Of a stretch of 64,000 bases of DNA, positions 41,843 through 50,489 are shown piece by piece. Each line of letters opens with the position of its first letter. Position 1 is the first letter of the stretch. Position numbers and translations under genes: made by a program. The stretch spans positions 1 through 64,000 of IMG/VR virus record IMGVR_UViG_3300021472_000001. The stretch is one strand, 5' to 3'. The notes beneath the pieces are model-generated. The model was not told the origin of the DNA. It was given only the letters and a program-made list of their open reading frames with translations, and did not search any database. The DNA comes from a virus.

Positions 41843-42824
41843 TCTTCCTACCGACCCATGGCAGATAAATAAAAGAGACGAGGATACGGATTCCGAGAAG
41901 AAGATTACGACTCACTCATTGATGGAAGGTGGACCATCACGAGATGATTGGGATTTATATTTATCAAGCCCTCCTGCATTTGCAGCAGTAGAAGCTATAA
42001 CGTTTGCTGTTCTCTCGCCTGGATTTGAAATCCAAAGTGATGACACGAAAATAGTTGAAAGATACACAAGACGTTTTGATAAGGTTTATCCTAAGTTATA
42101 TTCAGTGTTGAGAAACGCTTTGGTGTTTGGAGATAGCTTCTCAAAGATAATATTCGGAAGAGATAATCACTTCACGGATTTAGAGGTGTTATTCCCACCT
42201 AACATACAGATTCAAAACGGTGATTACTTCTTATACGAACTTGGTAAGCTTACACGCTTAAAGAATGTTTGGCAGTTCCAAACTATGTCCCGTTCGGACT
42301 CGCCCTATGGCATCTCACTTATAGGAGTAGCAAAGCAACCACTAAAATGGAAAAAGGAAATAGATGAGAGCGTCCATGAGGGCATTATAAGACACGGCTT
42401 TGCTAAATATCATATTCAGTGTCTTCCTGATAACAGAGGACTTTATCCTGATGACACAAAGCTTCGAGAATTAGAACGAGAATTTAGAAAGATTCATGTG
42501 GGACACGAATTTGTGAGCACAGATAAAGTCAAGATAACTCCAATAGATACCTCAGGCTTCCCTGCTCTCTTAGAATATCTGCAATATTATACAAGCCTTG
42601 CTGCAACCGGCTTAATGGTTCCAGCCGAGACTCTTGGACAAGGTATAGCGACTTCCCAATATGCAACCGCTAAGGTAAGAATGGAGTTCTTCTTAAAGAA
42701 TACTGTGCCATACTTTCAGAGAGTCCTCGAGTGTTCAATTAATGATAACCTCATGGGTGAAAAAGCCGAAGGTGCTATATTTAAACTGAAAGAGCCAAAA
42801 GAAATCTCCTATAAAACAGGATGA
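41739..42824 (+). CDS. Portal protein
   Basis: 361 residues as drawn, but the first 35 codons overlap terL and the true start may be near 41,840. Portal-like content: SSPPAFAAVEAITFAVLSPGFEI near 77, LVFGDSFSKIIFGRD near 126, a central YGISLIGVA, and a long helix with the C-terminal Gln/Ser-rich QGIATSQYATAK. Position after terL and before the protease supports the call. Forms the 12-mer ring at the DNA entry vertex. Confidence 0.78.
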   Translation: MNDMWNMKNIRIFGERLVEKSRSIQKKVRGVLCGSLPTDPWQINKRDEDTDSEKKITTHSLMEGGPSRDDWDLYLSSPPAFAAVEAITFAVLSPGFEIQSDDTKIVERYTRRFDKVYPKLYSVLRNALVFGDSFSKIIFGRDNHFTDLEVLFPPNIQIQNGDYFLYELGKLTRLKNVWQFQTMSRSDSPYGISLIGVAKQPLKWKKEIDESVHEGIIRHGFAKYHIQCLPDNRGLYPDDTKLRELEREFRKIHVGHEFVSTDKVKITPIDTSGFPALLEYLQYYTSLAATGLMVPAETLGQGIATSQYATAKVRMEFFLKNTVPYFQRVLECSINDNLMGEKAEGAIFKLKEPKEISYKTG

Positions 42825-43252
42825 TACACGACTCGTTCATTCCGCTTGGGAGAGAGAAAAAGGATATTTTTCACGATAGGATTTTGGTGGAGAGTGGAGA
42901 CCTTCTTTACGATTCAACTTCTCAAGGTGTTCCCATTTATATTCCTCCAAGCGTCCTCAAGAATGCTCACATACCTAAACGGCTCCCATTCCAAATTTAT
43001 CACAATGGTAAAGAGGTGGGTGAAGTTAAAAATGTTCATTGGGACGGCAAGGCGCTTCGTGGCGACATTATTGTTTATCCTCAGCATAATAAAGAAGTCC
43101 TCCGAGAACTCATGAGGGGTAATCACGGATTGTCTGTACGTTTCTCTTCTTTGGATGAGGACTTTAATACCTATACTCTTATTCGGAATATGTCGCTGGA
43201 GCATGTGGCGTTAGTCCCCACTCCAGCATCACCATCTGCACAACTAGCATGA
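42821..43252 (+). CDS. Prohead maturation protease, module 1
   Basis: 143 residues. HK97/XkdF-like serine protease: His in FQIYHNGKEVGEV (near 62), Ser in HGLSVRFSS (near 104), then LEHVALVPTPASP. The LSVRFSS/VALVPTP pair is the hallmark of the fold. It lies between portal and MCP1 and is expected to trim MCP1 or scaffold. A second protease belongs to module 2. Confidence 0.82.
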   Translation: MIHDSFIPLGREKKDIFHDRILVESGDLLYDSTSQGVPIYIPPSVLKNAHIPKRLPFQIYHNGKEVGEVKNVHWDGKALRGDIIVYPQHNKEVLRELMRGNHGLSVRFSSLDEDFNTYTLIRNMSLEHVALVPTPASPSAQLA

Positions 43253-43283
43253 GATTTCTATGGAAAGAATTAGGAGATGAAAG

Positions 43284-44123
43284 ATGGGTGAATTAGCAGA
43301 TTGTCTGCGTAAATGTGTCGAAGCACGCACTCATGAACTCGCTGTGTCTGAAGACTTACAGCGATTGACTCAAAAAGCCTATTATAACGCTGTTGTGAAG
43401 GGTGCTAAACGAAAGGAATTGTTCCGACGGATATTGCCCGTAGCGAAGGTCAATTCCTATCGAATGAAGATTGTTACTTCTGATGCAGATGGTTATGCTT
43501 CTAAGAAAGCACTTAAAGCAGAAGTTCTCTATATGCATCCAAAATACACAAGCTCTGATGTGGTGATAGAGCGCGTGTGGACAGTTCCCCTTGCACCTAA
43601 GGAGTTGATTGAAGACGGTGAATTTGATATTATTGAGAATGAAGTGCAAATAGCTGGTGAACAATTAGAGAACACTCTTAACCAAGACGCCCTCTCTACT
43701 CTTATAGATAATGCTGGAAATGAAGAAACGGCTGCCGCAGATTTCTCAGATGTTCTATCTAAAACAGCAAGTGCATTAGCTGATATTGGAGATTCAGATT
43801 TCGTTCCTACGCATATAATAGCGTGTCCGACATTTTATTTCTCTTTCATGCAAAAGACACGACAGCCTTTCATAAAGGGATTAGATTTAAGGCTGCTTTC
43901 CATCACTTCTAATGACACAAAAACTTGGGGATGGACATCTTCAGGTGATGTCGGAGCCGTGGTAATAGACGCTTCAACAGCAGCATTGATATTAATGCGG
44001 GAAGATATCACAGTAAAACACTTCTCAGAACCATTGGCAGATTTAAGAGGTGCAATAGTCTCTATGAAATACAAGGTAGCGATTCGGAAGCCTAAAGCTA
44101 TTTGTATAATTAAGCGTGCTTAA
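43284..44123 (+). CDS. Major capsid protein 1 (HK97 fold)
   Basis: 279 residues. Helical N-terminus, then LAPKELIEDGEFDIIENEV (near 110-128), the spine-helix region shared with MCP2 (GIPEELIEEEEFDIIELLV), and a C-terminal DITVKHFSEPLADLRGAI matching DIAVERYEDPLNDLRNLK. So it is a diverged paralogue of the 58,857-59,843 product. A GAGATG-type site precedes the ATG. Directly after its protease. Confidence 0.85.
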   Translation: MGELADCLRKCVEARTHELAVSEDLQRLTQKAYYNAVVKGAKRKELFRRILPVAKVNSYRMKIVTSDADGYASKKALKAEVLYMHPKYTSSDVVIERVWTVPLAPKELIEDGEFDIIENEVQIAGEQLENTLNQDALSTLIDNAGNEETAAADFSDVLSKTASALADIGDSDFVPTHIIACPTFYFSFMQKTRQPFIKGLDLRLLSITSNDTKTWGWTSSGDVGAVVIDASTAALILMREDITVKHFSEPLADLRGAIVSMKYKVAIRKPKAICIIKRA

Positions 44124-46550
44124 ATGTCCTTAAAGATAACATTTCTTGGAGTTAATGCAGAAGAAAAAGGACATTCGTGTATATTAGTTGAGTCTCGGAA
44201 CACGAGAGTCCTACTTGAACCCACTCAGCGAGTCCCTAATATAGATGCGGTTATTATAACGGATATAGACAAGGATGAATATAGCGAGTGGAAATATTAT
44301 GCCGAGCAAGATATTCCAATTTATTCAGTAGCTGCTATTAAGCGATGGGCTGAAGACATTGAATTGCGAGACCACATTAATGTCATAGGTCATAAGTTCT
44401 CAGTAAAAGACTTGCGCTTTTTATGGCTCAAGGCGAATGTAGCTCCTCATGAACCAGCGGGTGGGGTGCGAATTCCAGCTTATGATGTTGATATCGTTCC
44501 TGAGCTTCCAAGTTACATTCCACAAGCATTGATAAAGGCGTTTGGACTGCCACCATCGCATATCATAGTCGGAATAGGCTCCTATAAGAAGGCAGACCAT
44601 AAAATTTCATTTGAAGATTTTCTTGCTCAACTCGAAAGAGCTCGAAGTGGCAAAGAGAAGGGGCTCTTATCCATCACATTAACGAACTTCAGAAAAGACT
44701 TAAAAGAACATAAGAATGAAGTCCTTAGACGATTGAAAGAACGGTGGGATGTTCCTATCTTTTGGGCAGAGAAGGGCATGACTCTCGAATTCTCAAAGAA
44801 TGGACAGGTTGAAAGGATAGATGGCTCTTCTTCCAGTGAATTAGAGAAGCTTCATCTCAAGGAATTCCTCTCAAAAGGAATAGACTATGATATTAAGCAC
44901 GTTAAGACGAGATGGAAGGAATGCATTGCAGATTTAAGATACTTAGCTAATAGTGCTGTTCCCCGCTTAAAAGCAGGAAAGAAGTGGGGTGAATGGACTC
45001 TTGACGCTTGTTATAAATATTTTGCAGCTTTAGTAGACGCTCTACGCAGTGTATACTTCGCACTTGTTCCCCCAACTCAACCGAAGTTATATAAGTTAGA
45101 GCATCCATATAAAGATCCTAAAGAAGCACTCAAGACTTCCTTTTGGCAAACATATCTTCAAGCTAAGAAGTATATGAAGTCCAACCCTCCTAAAGATGAA
45201 AAGGAACTAAAAGAGTGGAACAAGAAGCGAGCAAAAATAATAAGCGCATCTGAAGAAAAGAAGAATATGAAAGTCGGATACCTCAGTAAGGCAAAACCGT
45301 ATTTACGATTCTTCCTCCCAACTGTTCATGAAGATATTGAGAGTGTTGGATGGGACGAAAAAGAGCTTCTTCTTGACGTAAAAGCTGATGGCTTGCGCAT
45401 TACGCTATGGAAATCCAATGGGAAAGGATACGTATTCGTAGATCCAGAAGAGCTTAAGCATAAATCACCGTTAATTAATAAATACATTCCCCAGATAGTG
45501 AGAGAAATTGAGCAAATCCTTCCAAATAATACCGCTTTGGATGGTGAATTGTATGCAGCCAAAGGCAAAGAGGCTCTGCATAGAACTGTCATTAATGGAA
45601 TCATAAATACAAAACTTCCTCCCGAAAAGTTTACTCCTTATGCCTATGCATTTGCGTTTGATGTCCTCATTTTTAAAGGAAGTGATGTAAGAGACAAACC
45701 TCTCGAAGAAAGGCTAAAATTACTTCAAACGCTGAAATCCTCTTCTCATGTTAAAATAGAAAAGCCCTCTAAAGTCGTAGTACCGGGTCATTCGGGATAT
45801 GTGGTTAAAGGAAATAATAAGAGCGCAATAGACAAAGCCATTCACCTAATAGAAACTTCAAAACATAATTTGCATAAGGGTGTTCAAGAAGGCATCATGA
45901 TTAAGACACTAGACCATCCGTATGAGCATCCAACGAATCATGGTTGGGCAAAATGCAAATTATGGCATGAGGTTGATACTGTTGTGCTGGACAAAAAATT
46001 AGTAAAAGGTCAAACGGATGTGTGGAATTATCATTTAGGAATCGAGATACCAGCCGAGTATGCCAAGATGATGCTCGATGATACGAATGCTTATAAACGA
46101 GTGCGATGTTTATACGAAGGTCATTTATATAAAAAGAAGGAATGTCAAGATTATTTAGACAGAAAAGGTGTTCGATTCTTCATGGAATACGGAAAATCTG
46201 ATAACACGAAGATTAAATGTGATACTGGAGATGTTCTCCGAGTATCGTCAGAGGAAGTCCTGTATAACGAGAATGAAACTCATCCAGAATTCCCCTTCTA
46301 TACTGGGTATATAAACAGAGCGATGGAAGCAGTACCTGAACGGAAAACCTCAGATAGCTTAGTAGTGTTACATCGTCTTGCCATGCTTGAGCCTAAACGG
46401 ATTCCATTAGAAGTATTAGCGAAATGGAAGGAAGGAATTCCTTCTGAAGCTGCTAAATATGCAGAATATATTAAGTCTCTTTCTACTTCAAGACTTATCC
46501 AATTTTATAATGCATTAAGAAAAGTTCAAAGCGAAAATGGGACCAATTAA
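44124..46550 (+). CDS. ATP-dependent DNA ligase with degenerate metallo-beta-lactamase-like domain
   Basis: 808 residues. Residues 1-200 resemble a metallo-beta-lactamase fold (ITFLGVNAEEKGHSCILV, VIITDIDKDEYSEW), but the metal HxHxDH is replaced by DIDKDE, so that domain is probably inactive. Ligase motifs: motif I KADGLR with Lys420, motif III LDGELY (near 473), motif IV EGIMIK (near 588) and motif V WAKCKLW (near 610), then an OB-like part. It seals DNA ends. It abuts MCP1 and overlaps the phosphoesterase gene by 14 bp: a repair pair inside the virion gene cluster. Confidence 0.8.
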   Translation: MSLKITFLGVNAEEKGHSCILVESRNTRVLLEPTQRVPNIDAVIITDIDKDEYSEWKYYAEQDIPIYSVAAIKRWAEDIELRDHINVIGHKFSVKDLRFLWLKANVAPHEPAGGVRIPAYDVDIVPELPSYIPQALIKAFGLPPSHIIVGIGSYKKADHKISFEDFLAQLERARSGKEKGLLSITLTNFRKDLKEHKNEVLRRLKERWDVPIFWAEKGMTLEFSKNGQVERIDGSSSSELEKLHLKEFLSKGIDYDIKHVKTRWKECIADLRYLANSAVPRLKAGKKWGEWTLDACYKYFAALVDALRSVYFALVPPTQPKLYKLEHPYKDPKEALKTSFWQTYLQAKKYMKSNPPKDEKELKEWNKKRAKIISASEEKKNMKVGYLSKAKPYLRFFLPTVHEDIESVGWDEKELLLDVKADGLRITLWKSNGKGYVFVDPEELKHKSPLINKYIPQIVREIEQILPNNTALDGELYAAKGKEALHRTVINGIINTKLPPEKFTPYAYAFAFDVLIFKGSDVRDKPLEERLKLLQTLKSSSHVKIEKPSKVVVPGHSGYVVKGNNKSAIDKAIHLIETSKHNLHKGVQEGIMIKTLDHPYEHPTNHGWAKCKLWHEVDTVVLDKKLVKGQTDVWNYHLGIEIPAEYAKMMLDDTNAYKRVRCLYEGHLYKKKECQDYLDRKGVRFFMEYGKSDNTKIKCDTGDVLRVSSEEVLYNENETHPEFPFYTGYINRAMEAVPERKTSDSLVVLHRLAMLEPKRIPLEVLAKWKEGIPSEAAKYAEYIKSLSTSRLIQFYNALRKVQSENGTN

Positions 46551-49500
46551 TGTTCACAACTTAGAAATATTGAAGGAGTTAGCAGAGTCTGAACTCAATT
46601 ATCGTCATGCTAAGACTCTTCATATCCCTAATAGGGGAATGTATTTACCCGTTCCTCACGCCAAATTGATATTCAATAAACACAAGACGGTTATTCTTAA
46701 GGATAGAAAATTTAACATCACTGGCATTCCTTTCCTATATTGTGATTCAACCTATGCGTATGGTGTATTAGAGCTTGGTAAGCCAAAAGAGATTAAAAAC
46801 GAAGGACAGTTCAAAGCAACACAAAAATATCATAGAGTGACTGAAGCGGAATTTAAGAAGTGGCACTGGGATTTCCCACTCTACGCGTATCCTGTAAAGG
46901 AGGTGCGTAACTTTAAAGAGCCTATAAGAATTAACCTCCCCACGGGTGTGCAGAATTTCTTTAGGAATCCAATAGGGTATTTAGAGACTGGTGAATATCC
47001 ATTTACAGCAAAGCACAGTCTCAACTTGCCGTATCCCATAGAAGTGGCTTGTTCAAATTGTGGAAATTGGATTTACGTTCCTCACACACCTTTGCCTTCT
47101 CAGTGTCCTCATTGTGGTGCTACTCTTGTAGAAACAGAAGAAACAAAATCCCGTATGATTCCTCTTCCTAAAGAAGAATACGAACGAATATATAAAGACT
47201 ATCCCAATAGACCTCTTCCGAAGAAATACTATAAAGACCAAAGAGGAGGAGTTGCTTGGTGCTTGTCCTCTCCAAAGACCAAAATACTGACTAAAGAAGG
47301 CTGGAAACCTTGGTACGCAGTTCAAGTTGGTGATGAAGTCATCACGCATCGTGGAAGATACAAAAAGGTAACACGAAAAGATGTATTCGAGAATGTGCTT
47401 AAGTGGGTAAAAGTTGAGTTCCAATTTGATGGCGTCGAGAAACTCAAATATAGCACGAGAGTTACTGAAAATCATCCCTTCCTAACGAAAGAGGGTTGGA
47501 AGGAAGCTAAAGACCTTAAAGTTGGTGATAAAGTCCTCTCGAAGACTCCAAAACGATGCCTCAATTGTGGAGCACCTATTCCTCATTCTTGGATGGAGAA
47601 AGTGGATTTCCTCTTTTGTAGCGATAAGTGTTTCCGAGAATATGAATGGACGGAAGAAAGCTTAGACACCTCTTATATTGATAAGAAAGTATATGATAAT
47701 CCATTCGTTGATATCTATGTAACGGTTACTAAAGTAGAGCCGATTGTATTCCCAAAGGATAAATTTTATTTGTCCACGCGTGCTTACTCAATAGAAGTTG
47801 AAGATGATCATTCCTACATGATACCTTTAGCGTTCTCTCACAATTCTCAATGGCACATAAGAGGCATTAAGCCAGAAGACAAGGAGGCTTATGACAAGGG
47901 AAAGATATCCTTTGAAGAAATGATTCTTCATCACAGCCTTCATCAAGATTTGAGATGGACGTTGAATGGAGTTTCTGTCCTTCCTCAATGCACTATTACA
48001 GAAAGCGATATGGAATCGTATGTAAGAGGTATGCTTGGACAACTTAATCCAGAGCAAAAGGGTCCCGCTAATGTTCAAAAAGTCAAGGTTATTCCTAAAG
48101 TTGAGATTGCTAAGCCTACAATGCCGAAGTCAAAAATGAAGGAGTTCCTTATAGACGAAAAGGGAGCTAAGCTTATTAATAAGATAATAATTCACGAGAC
48201 CTCTTACTGGATTTCCCCTGGGGAAGTGGGATGCGTTTCAGCAAATACTCTCGTCTTAACAGATCACGGATACGAATACATAAAACATCTTCAGCCGGGA
48301 GATTTGGTTTATACTCACAAAGGACGATTTAAGCGAGTGCTTCGTGTTATTAGGAAAGAAAAACAGAACTGGTGTTATAAACTCTCGCCTTATAAAGGTT
48401 TCCCAGTAAACTTTACGAATCACAAAATATTCATCAACGAAAACGAACTTAAGGATATTGCTTCATTTACTCGAGATGATAGATTATACCTCGCAAAGCC
48501 AGAAATTGAAGAAATTGCGCCTAATGATTTGGAGCTGGAGATCCCTCCTGGATATGAAAAGAGGGTTAAATGGGATGAAGATTTAGCAAAATGGATAGGC
48601 TATTTTGTAGGAGATGGTTCAATTGAGAATGTTGATAAAGGAGCTATAAGCTTCTCTTGTGCATCGAGAAGCGAAGCAGAGAAATATGCAAAATTGTCAA
48701 GAAAACTATTTGGAGCTGATGTTCATATTTATCCAAGACGAAATCATCACAAACCAAAAACAGATAGTTATATCTCCTACTGGGATGTTGAGTTCAAAGA
48801 TAGAGGATTGGCGAGATGGCTAAGTGCAAATTGTTATTATCATCCAGAGTGGAAGAAAGAGCGACACAAATTTAAGATATTTCCCCGTGAAGCTATATAT
48901 CATCCGTTGCGATTGCTTAGAAAATATATTGATGGTTTTAAAGAAGCTGATGGCTGGGATACAGAACATTCAGCTTACATAGGGAACTCTTCTCGATACG
49001 CTATCGGTCAAGCATTCTTTATGTTGCTACGATTAGGTAAAGAACCAAACATTCGCATTAGCAGTCGTCCAAAAACTACTCAATACTATACTCTTTCATG
49101 GATTGAAAACAGACAAACGCACAAGAAAGGAACTCCTTCAGAACATGGTTATTCTCTACCTATTAGAGCATTTGAAAGGAAAAACAATGCAACTATTACT
49201 CAGTATGATCTTACAGTAGAGGATGACCATTCATACACAGTATCCAACTTTCATATTTCAAATTCTCTTCCCTACACTTGGGCTTATATGGGAACTATAT
49301 GGACGGGAAGAGTAGAGACTGCGACGGAGAGAGGAGATTATCATGAGCTCTTCTTTTATCCTGATAAAGACTTACCAGAGCCCAATAAGAAGTTCTTTGA
49401 CGGACGATTCATATTAAGAGCCTTCAAAGGTGAAGCAGCACGAGGAGGCAAGACATGGTGGATGTGGAAGTCCACAAAGAATCCGTATCCACAAAATCCC

Positions 49501-49608
49501 TGGTGCTATTGTGATCAAGGTGAACATGAGATTCTTCCTCTTGATAAAATAAAGCATTGGGGTCATGAAGATTATCCTGAATGGAAAACAAGAAAAGATG
49601 AATGCTAA
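46537..49608 (+). CDS. LigD-type 3'-phosphoesterase-like protein interrupted by two inteins
   Basis: 1023 residues before splicing, 484 after. The N-terminal 240 residues hold a zinc ribbon (CSNC ... CPHC near 172-193). The host part after intein 1 has HHSLHQDLRWTLNGV, recalling the HYDxRLEx(L/D)G motif of the LigD phosphoesterase domain, and the end has FDGRFILRAF with WWMWKSTKN, like its C-terminal GRWxLxR...WLLxK. Such enzymes clean 3' ends for ligation. Partner of the upstream ligase. The weak point is the distance of the match. Confidence 0.68.
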   Translation: MGPINVHNLEILKELAESELNYRHAKTLHIPNRGMYLPVPHAKLIFNKHKTVILKDRKFNITGIPFLYCDSTYAYGVLELGKPKEIKNEGQFKATQKYHRVTEAEFKKWHWDFPLYAYPVKEVRNFKEPIRINLPTGVQNFFRNPIGYLETGEYPFTAKHSLNLPYPIEVACSNCGNWIYVPHTPLPSQCPHCGATLVETEETKSRMIPLPKEEYERIYKDYPNRPLPKKYYKDQRGGVAWCLSSPKTKILTKEGWKPWYAVQVGDEVITHRGRYKKVTRKDVFENVLKWVKVEFQFDGVEKLKYSTRVTENHPFLTKEGWKEAKDLKVGDKVLSKTPKRCLNCGAPIPHSWMEKVDFLFCSDKCFREYEWTEESLDTSYIDKKVYDNPFVDIYVTVTKVEPIVFPKDKFYLSTRAYSIEVEDDHSYMIPLAFSHNSQWHIRGIKPEDKEAYDKGKISFEEMILHHSLHQDLRWTLNGVSVLPQCTITESDMESYVRGMLGQLNPEQKGPANVQKVKVIPKVEIAKPTMPKSKMKEFLIDEKGAKLINKIIIHETSYWISPGEVGCVSANTLVLTDHGYEYIKHLQPGDLVYTHKGRFKRVLRVIRKEKQNWCYKLSPYKGFPVNFTNHKIFINENELKDIASFTRDDRLYLAKPEIEEIAPNDLELEIPPGYEKRVKWDEDLAKWIGYFVGDGSIENVDKGAISFSCASRSEAEKYAKLSRKLFGADVHIYPRRNHHKPKTDSYISYWDVEFKDRGLARWLSANCYYHPEWKKERHKFKIFPREAIYHPLRLLRKYIDGFKEADGWDTEHSAYIGNSSRYAIGQAFFMLLRLGKEPNIRISSRPKTTQYYTLSWIENRQTHKKGTPSEHGYSLPIRAFERKNNATITQYDLTVEDDHSYTVSNFHISNSLPYTWAYMGTIWTGRVETATERGDYHELFFYPDKDLPEPNKKFFDGRFILRAFKGEAARGGKTWWMWKSTKNPYPQNPWCYCDQGEHEILPLDKIKHWGHEDYPEWKTRKDEC
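47260..47844 (+). mobile_element. Intein 1 (mini-intein with zinc-finger insertion)
   Basis: 195 residues, from CLSSPKTKILTKEGW (first Cys, block A) through VTENHPFLT (block B, with TxxH) to the C-terminal VEDDHSYMI and LAFSHN, followed by Ser of the host protein. Instead of an endonuclease it carries CLNC ... CSDKC. All splicing residues (Cys1, block-B His, final His-Asn, +1 Ser) are present, so it should splice. Confidence 0.85.
48232..49263 (+). mobile_element. Intein 2 with LAGLIDADG homing endonuclease
   Basis: 344 residues, from CVSANTLVLTDHGYEYI to VEDDHSYTV and FHISN, then Ser. The endonuclease has WIGYFVGDGSI and YIDGFKEADG, two LAGLIDADG helices with acidic residues, so it may still be mobile. 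The penultimate residue is Ser instead of His, as in a minority of inteins. Splicing otherwise looks intact. Confidence 0.85.
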
Positions 49609-49649
49609 TACTCATGAATATTTAAAATTAAAAGGTGATGGAGAAAGAT

Positions 49650-50027
49650 ATGGCAGATTATCATGTACTGACTGTATCACCTGATAAGAAGACTGTAACA
49701 GTCGTATTCCGCATCCCTGTACCCGATGAGATTAACCAAGCTGGTAAGAACTATCGCACCGCATTAGTTGAAAAACTCACACACGAATCACCCTCAGGCA
49801 CAATCAAAAGTAAATCGTCTTTCTCCACTTCAGAAGAGCTCACTCAGGTGCAGAACGGTGAGGTTTATGAACTGCTAACTTCCGTGCGATTCAGTTCGCT
49901 TTCGCTCACCAATGCACAGAGGCGTGATGAACTGGATGCAAAATTCAATGAACTTAAAACTAAAGCTCTCGCCCAACTGAAGACCGAACTGGAATGGTGG
50001 GGCTATAAGCGAGATGTCACGACATGA
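49650..50027 (+). CDS. Hypothetical virion-region protein
   Basis: 126 residues from the ATG at 49650 (GGAGAAAG site). Strand-rich first half (TVTVVFRIPVPDEINQAG), helical C-terminal half ending ELEWWGYKRDV. Cys-free, as common for structural proteins. No family recognised; lies between end-repair genes and fibre genes. Confidence 0.55.
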   Translation: MADYHVLTVSPDKKTVTVVFRIPVPDEINQAGKNYRTALVEKLTHESPSGTIKSKSSFSTSEELTQVQNGEVYELLTSVRFSSLSLTNAQRRDELDAKFNELKTKALAQLKTELEWWGYKRDVTT

Positions 50028-50042
50028 AGGAGGTGATGGAAT

Positions 50043-50489
50043 ATGTCAGAATTGAGATGGACTGCGTATGGATCGCTTGTAACCTATCTGAGCTCGGAAC
50101 TTGATGGCTTAGCAAATGACAGTAATAAACTCGGCTCAGCAATTGACTTTACAGCTGCTGGTGCAGACCGCAAACTGTATATGGATGTCGAGATATATCT
50201 TAACACGGTTGACCTCAGTGCGCAGACCAACCCAGCAATTCACATCTGGTTGCTTGCGAGGACAGATGGCACGAACTTTGAGGATGGTTCTGATACAGTT
50301 ACGCCTGCAAGAGCACCCGACAAAATCGTGCCACTACGTGAAGTGAATGATGCACAGCGTGTGTTCGCAAGGTTTTTGCTCACAACACCTGACCAAGGTA
50401 AACTGCTTATCAAGAACAAAACAGGTGTAGCTCTCGCATCCAGCGGAAACACTGTGAAATATAGACTATACTCTCAGGAAATAGTATGA
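50043..50489 (+). CDS. Putative structural protein
   Basis: 148 residues, beta-rich, Cys-free, with a GGAGGTGATG site upstream. IDFTAAGADRKLYMDVEIYL near 35-55 and NKTGVALASSGNTVKYRLYS at the end resemble small beta-sandwich virion proteins. It overlaps the adhesin gene by 4 bp. Likely base or tip of the fibre, by position. Confidence 0.55.
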   Translation: MSELRWTAYGSLVTYLSSELDGLANDSNKLGSAIDFTAAGADRKLYMDVEIYLNTVDLSAQTNPAIHIWLLARTDGTNFEDGSDTVTPARAPDKIVPLREVNDAQRVFARFLLTTPDQGKLLIKNKTGVALASSGNTVKYRLYSQEIV

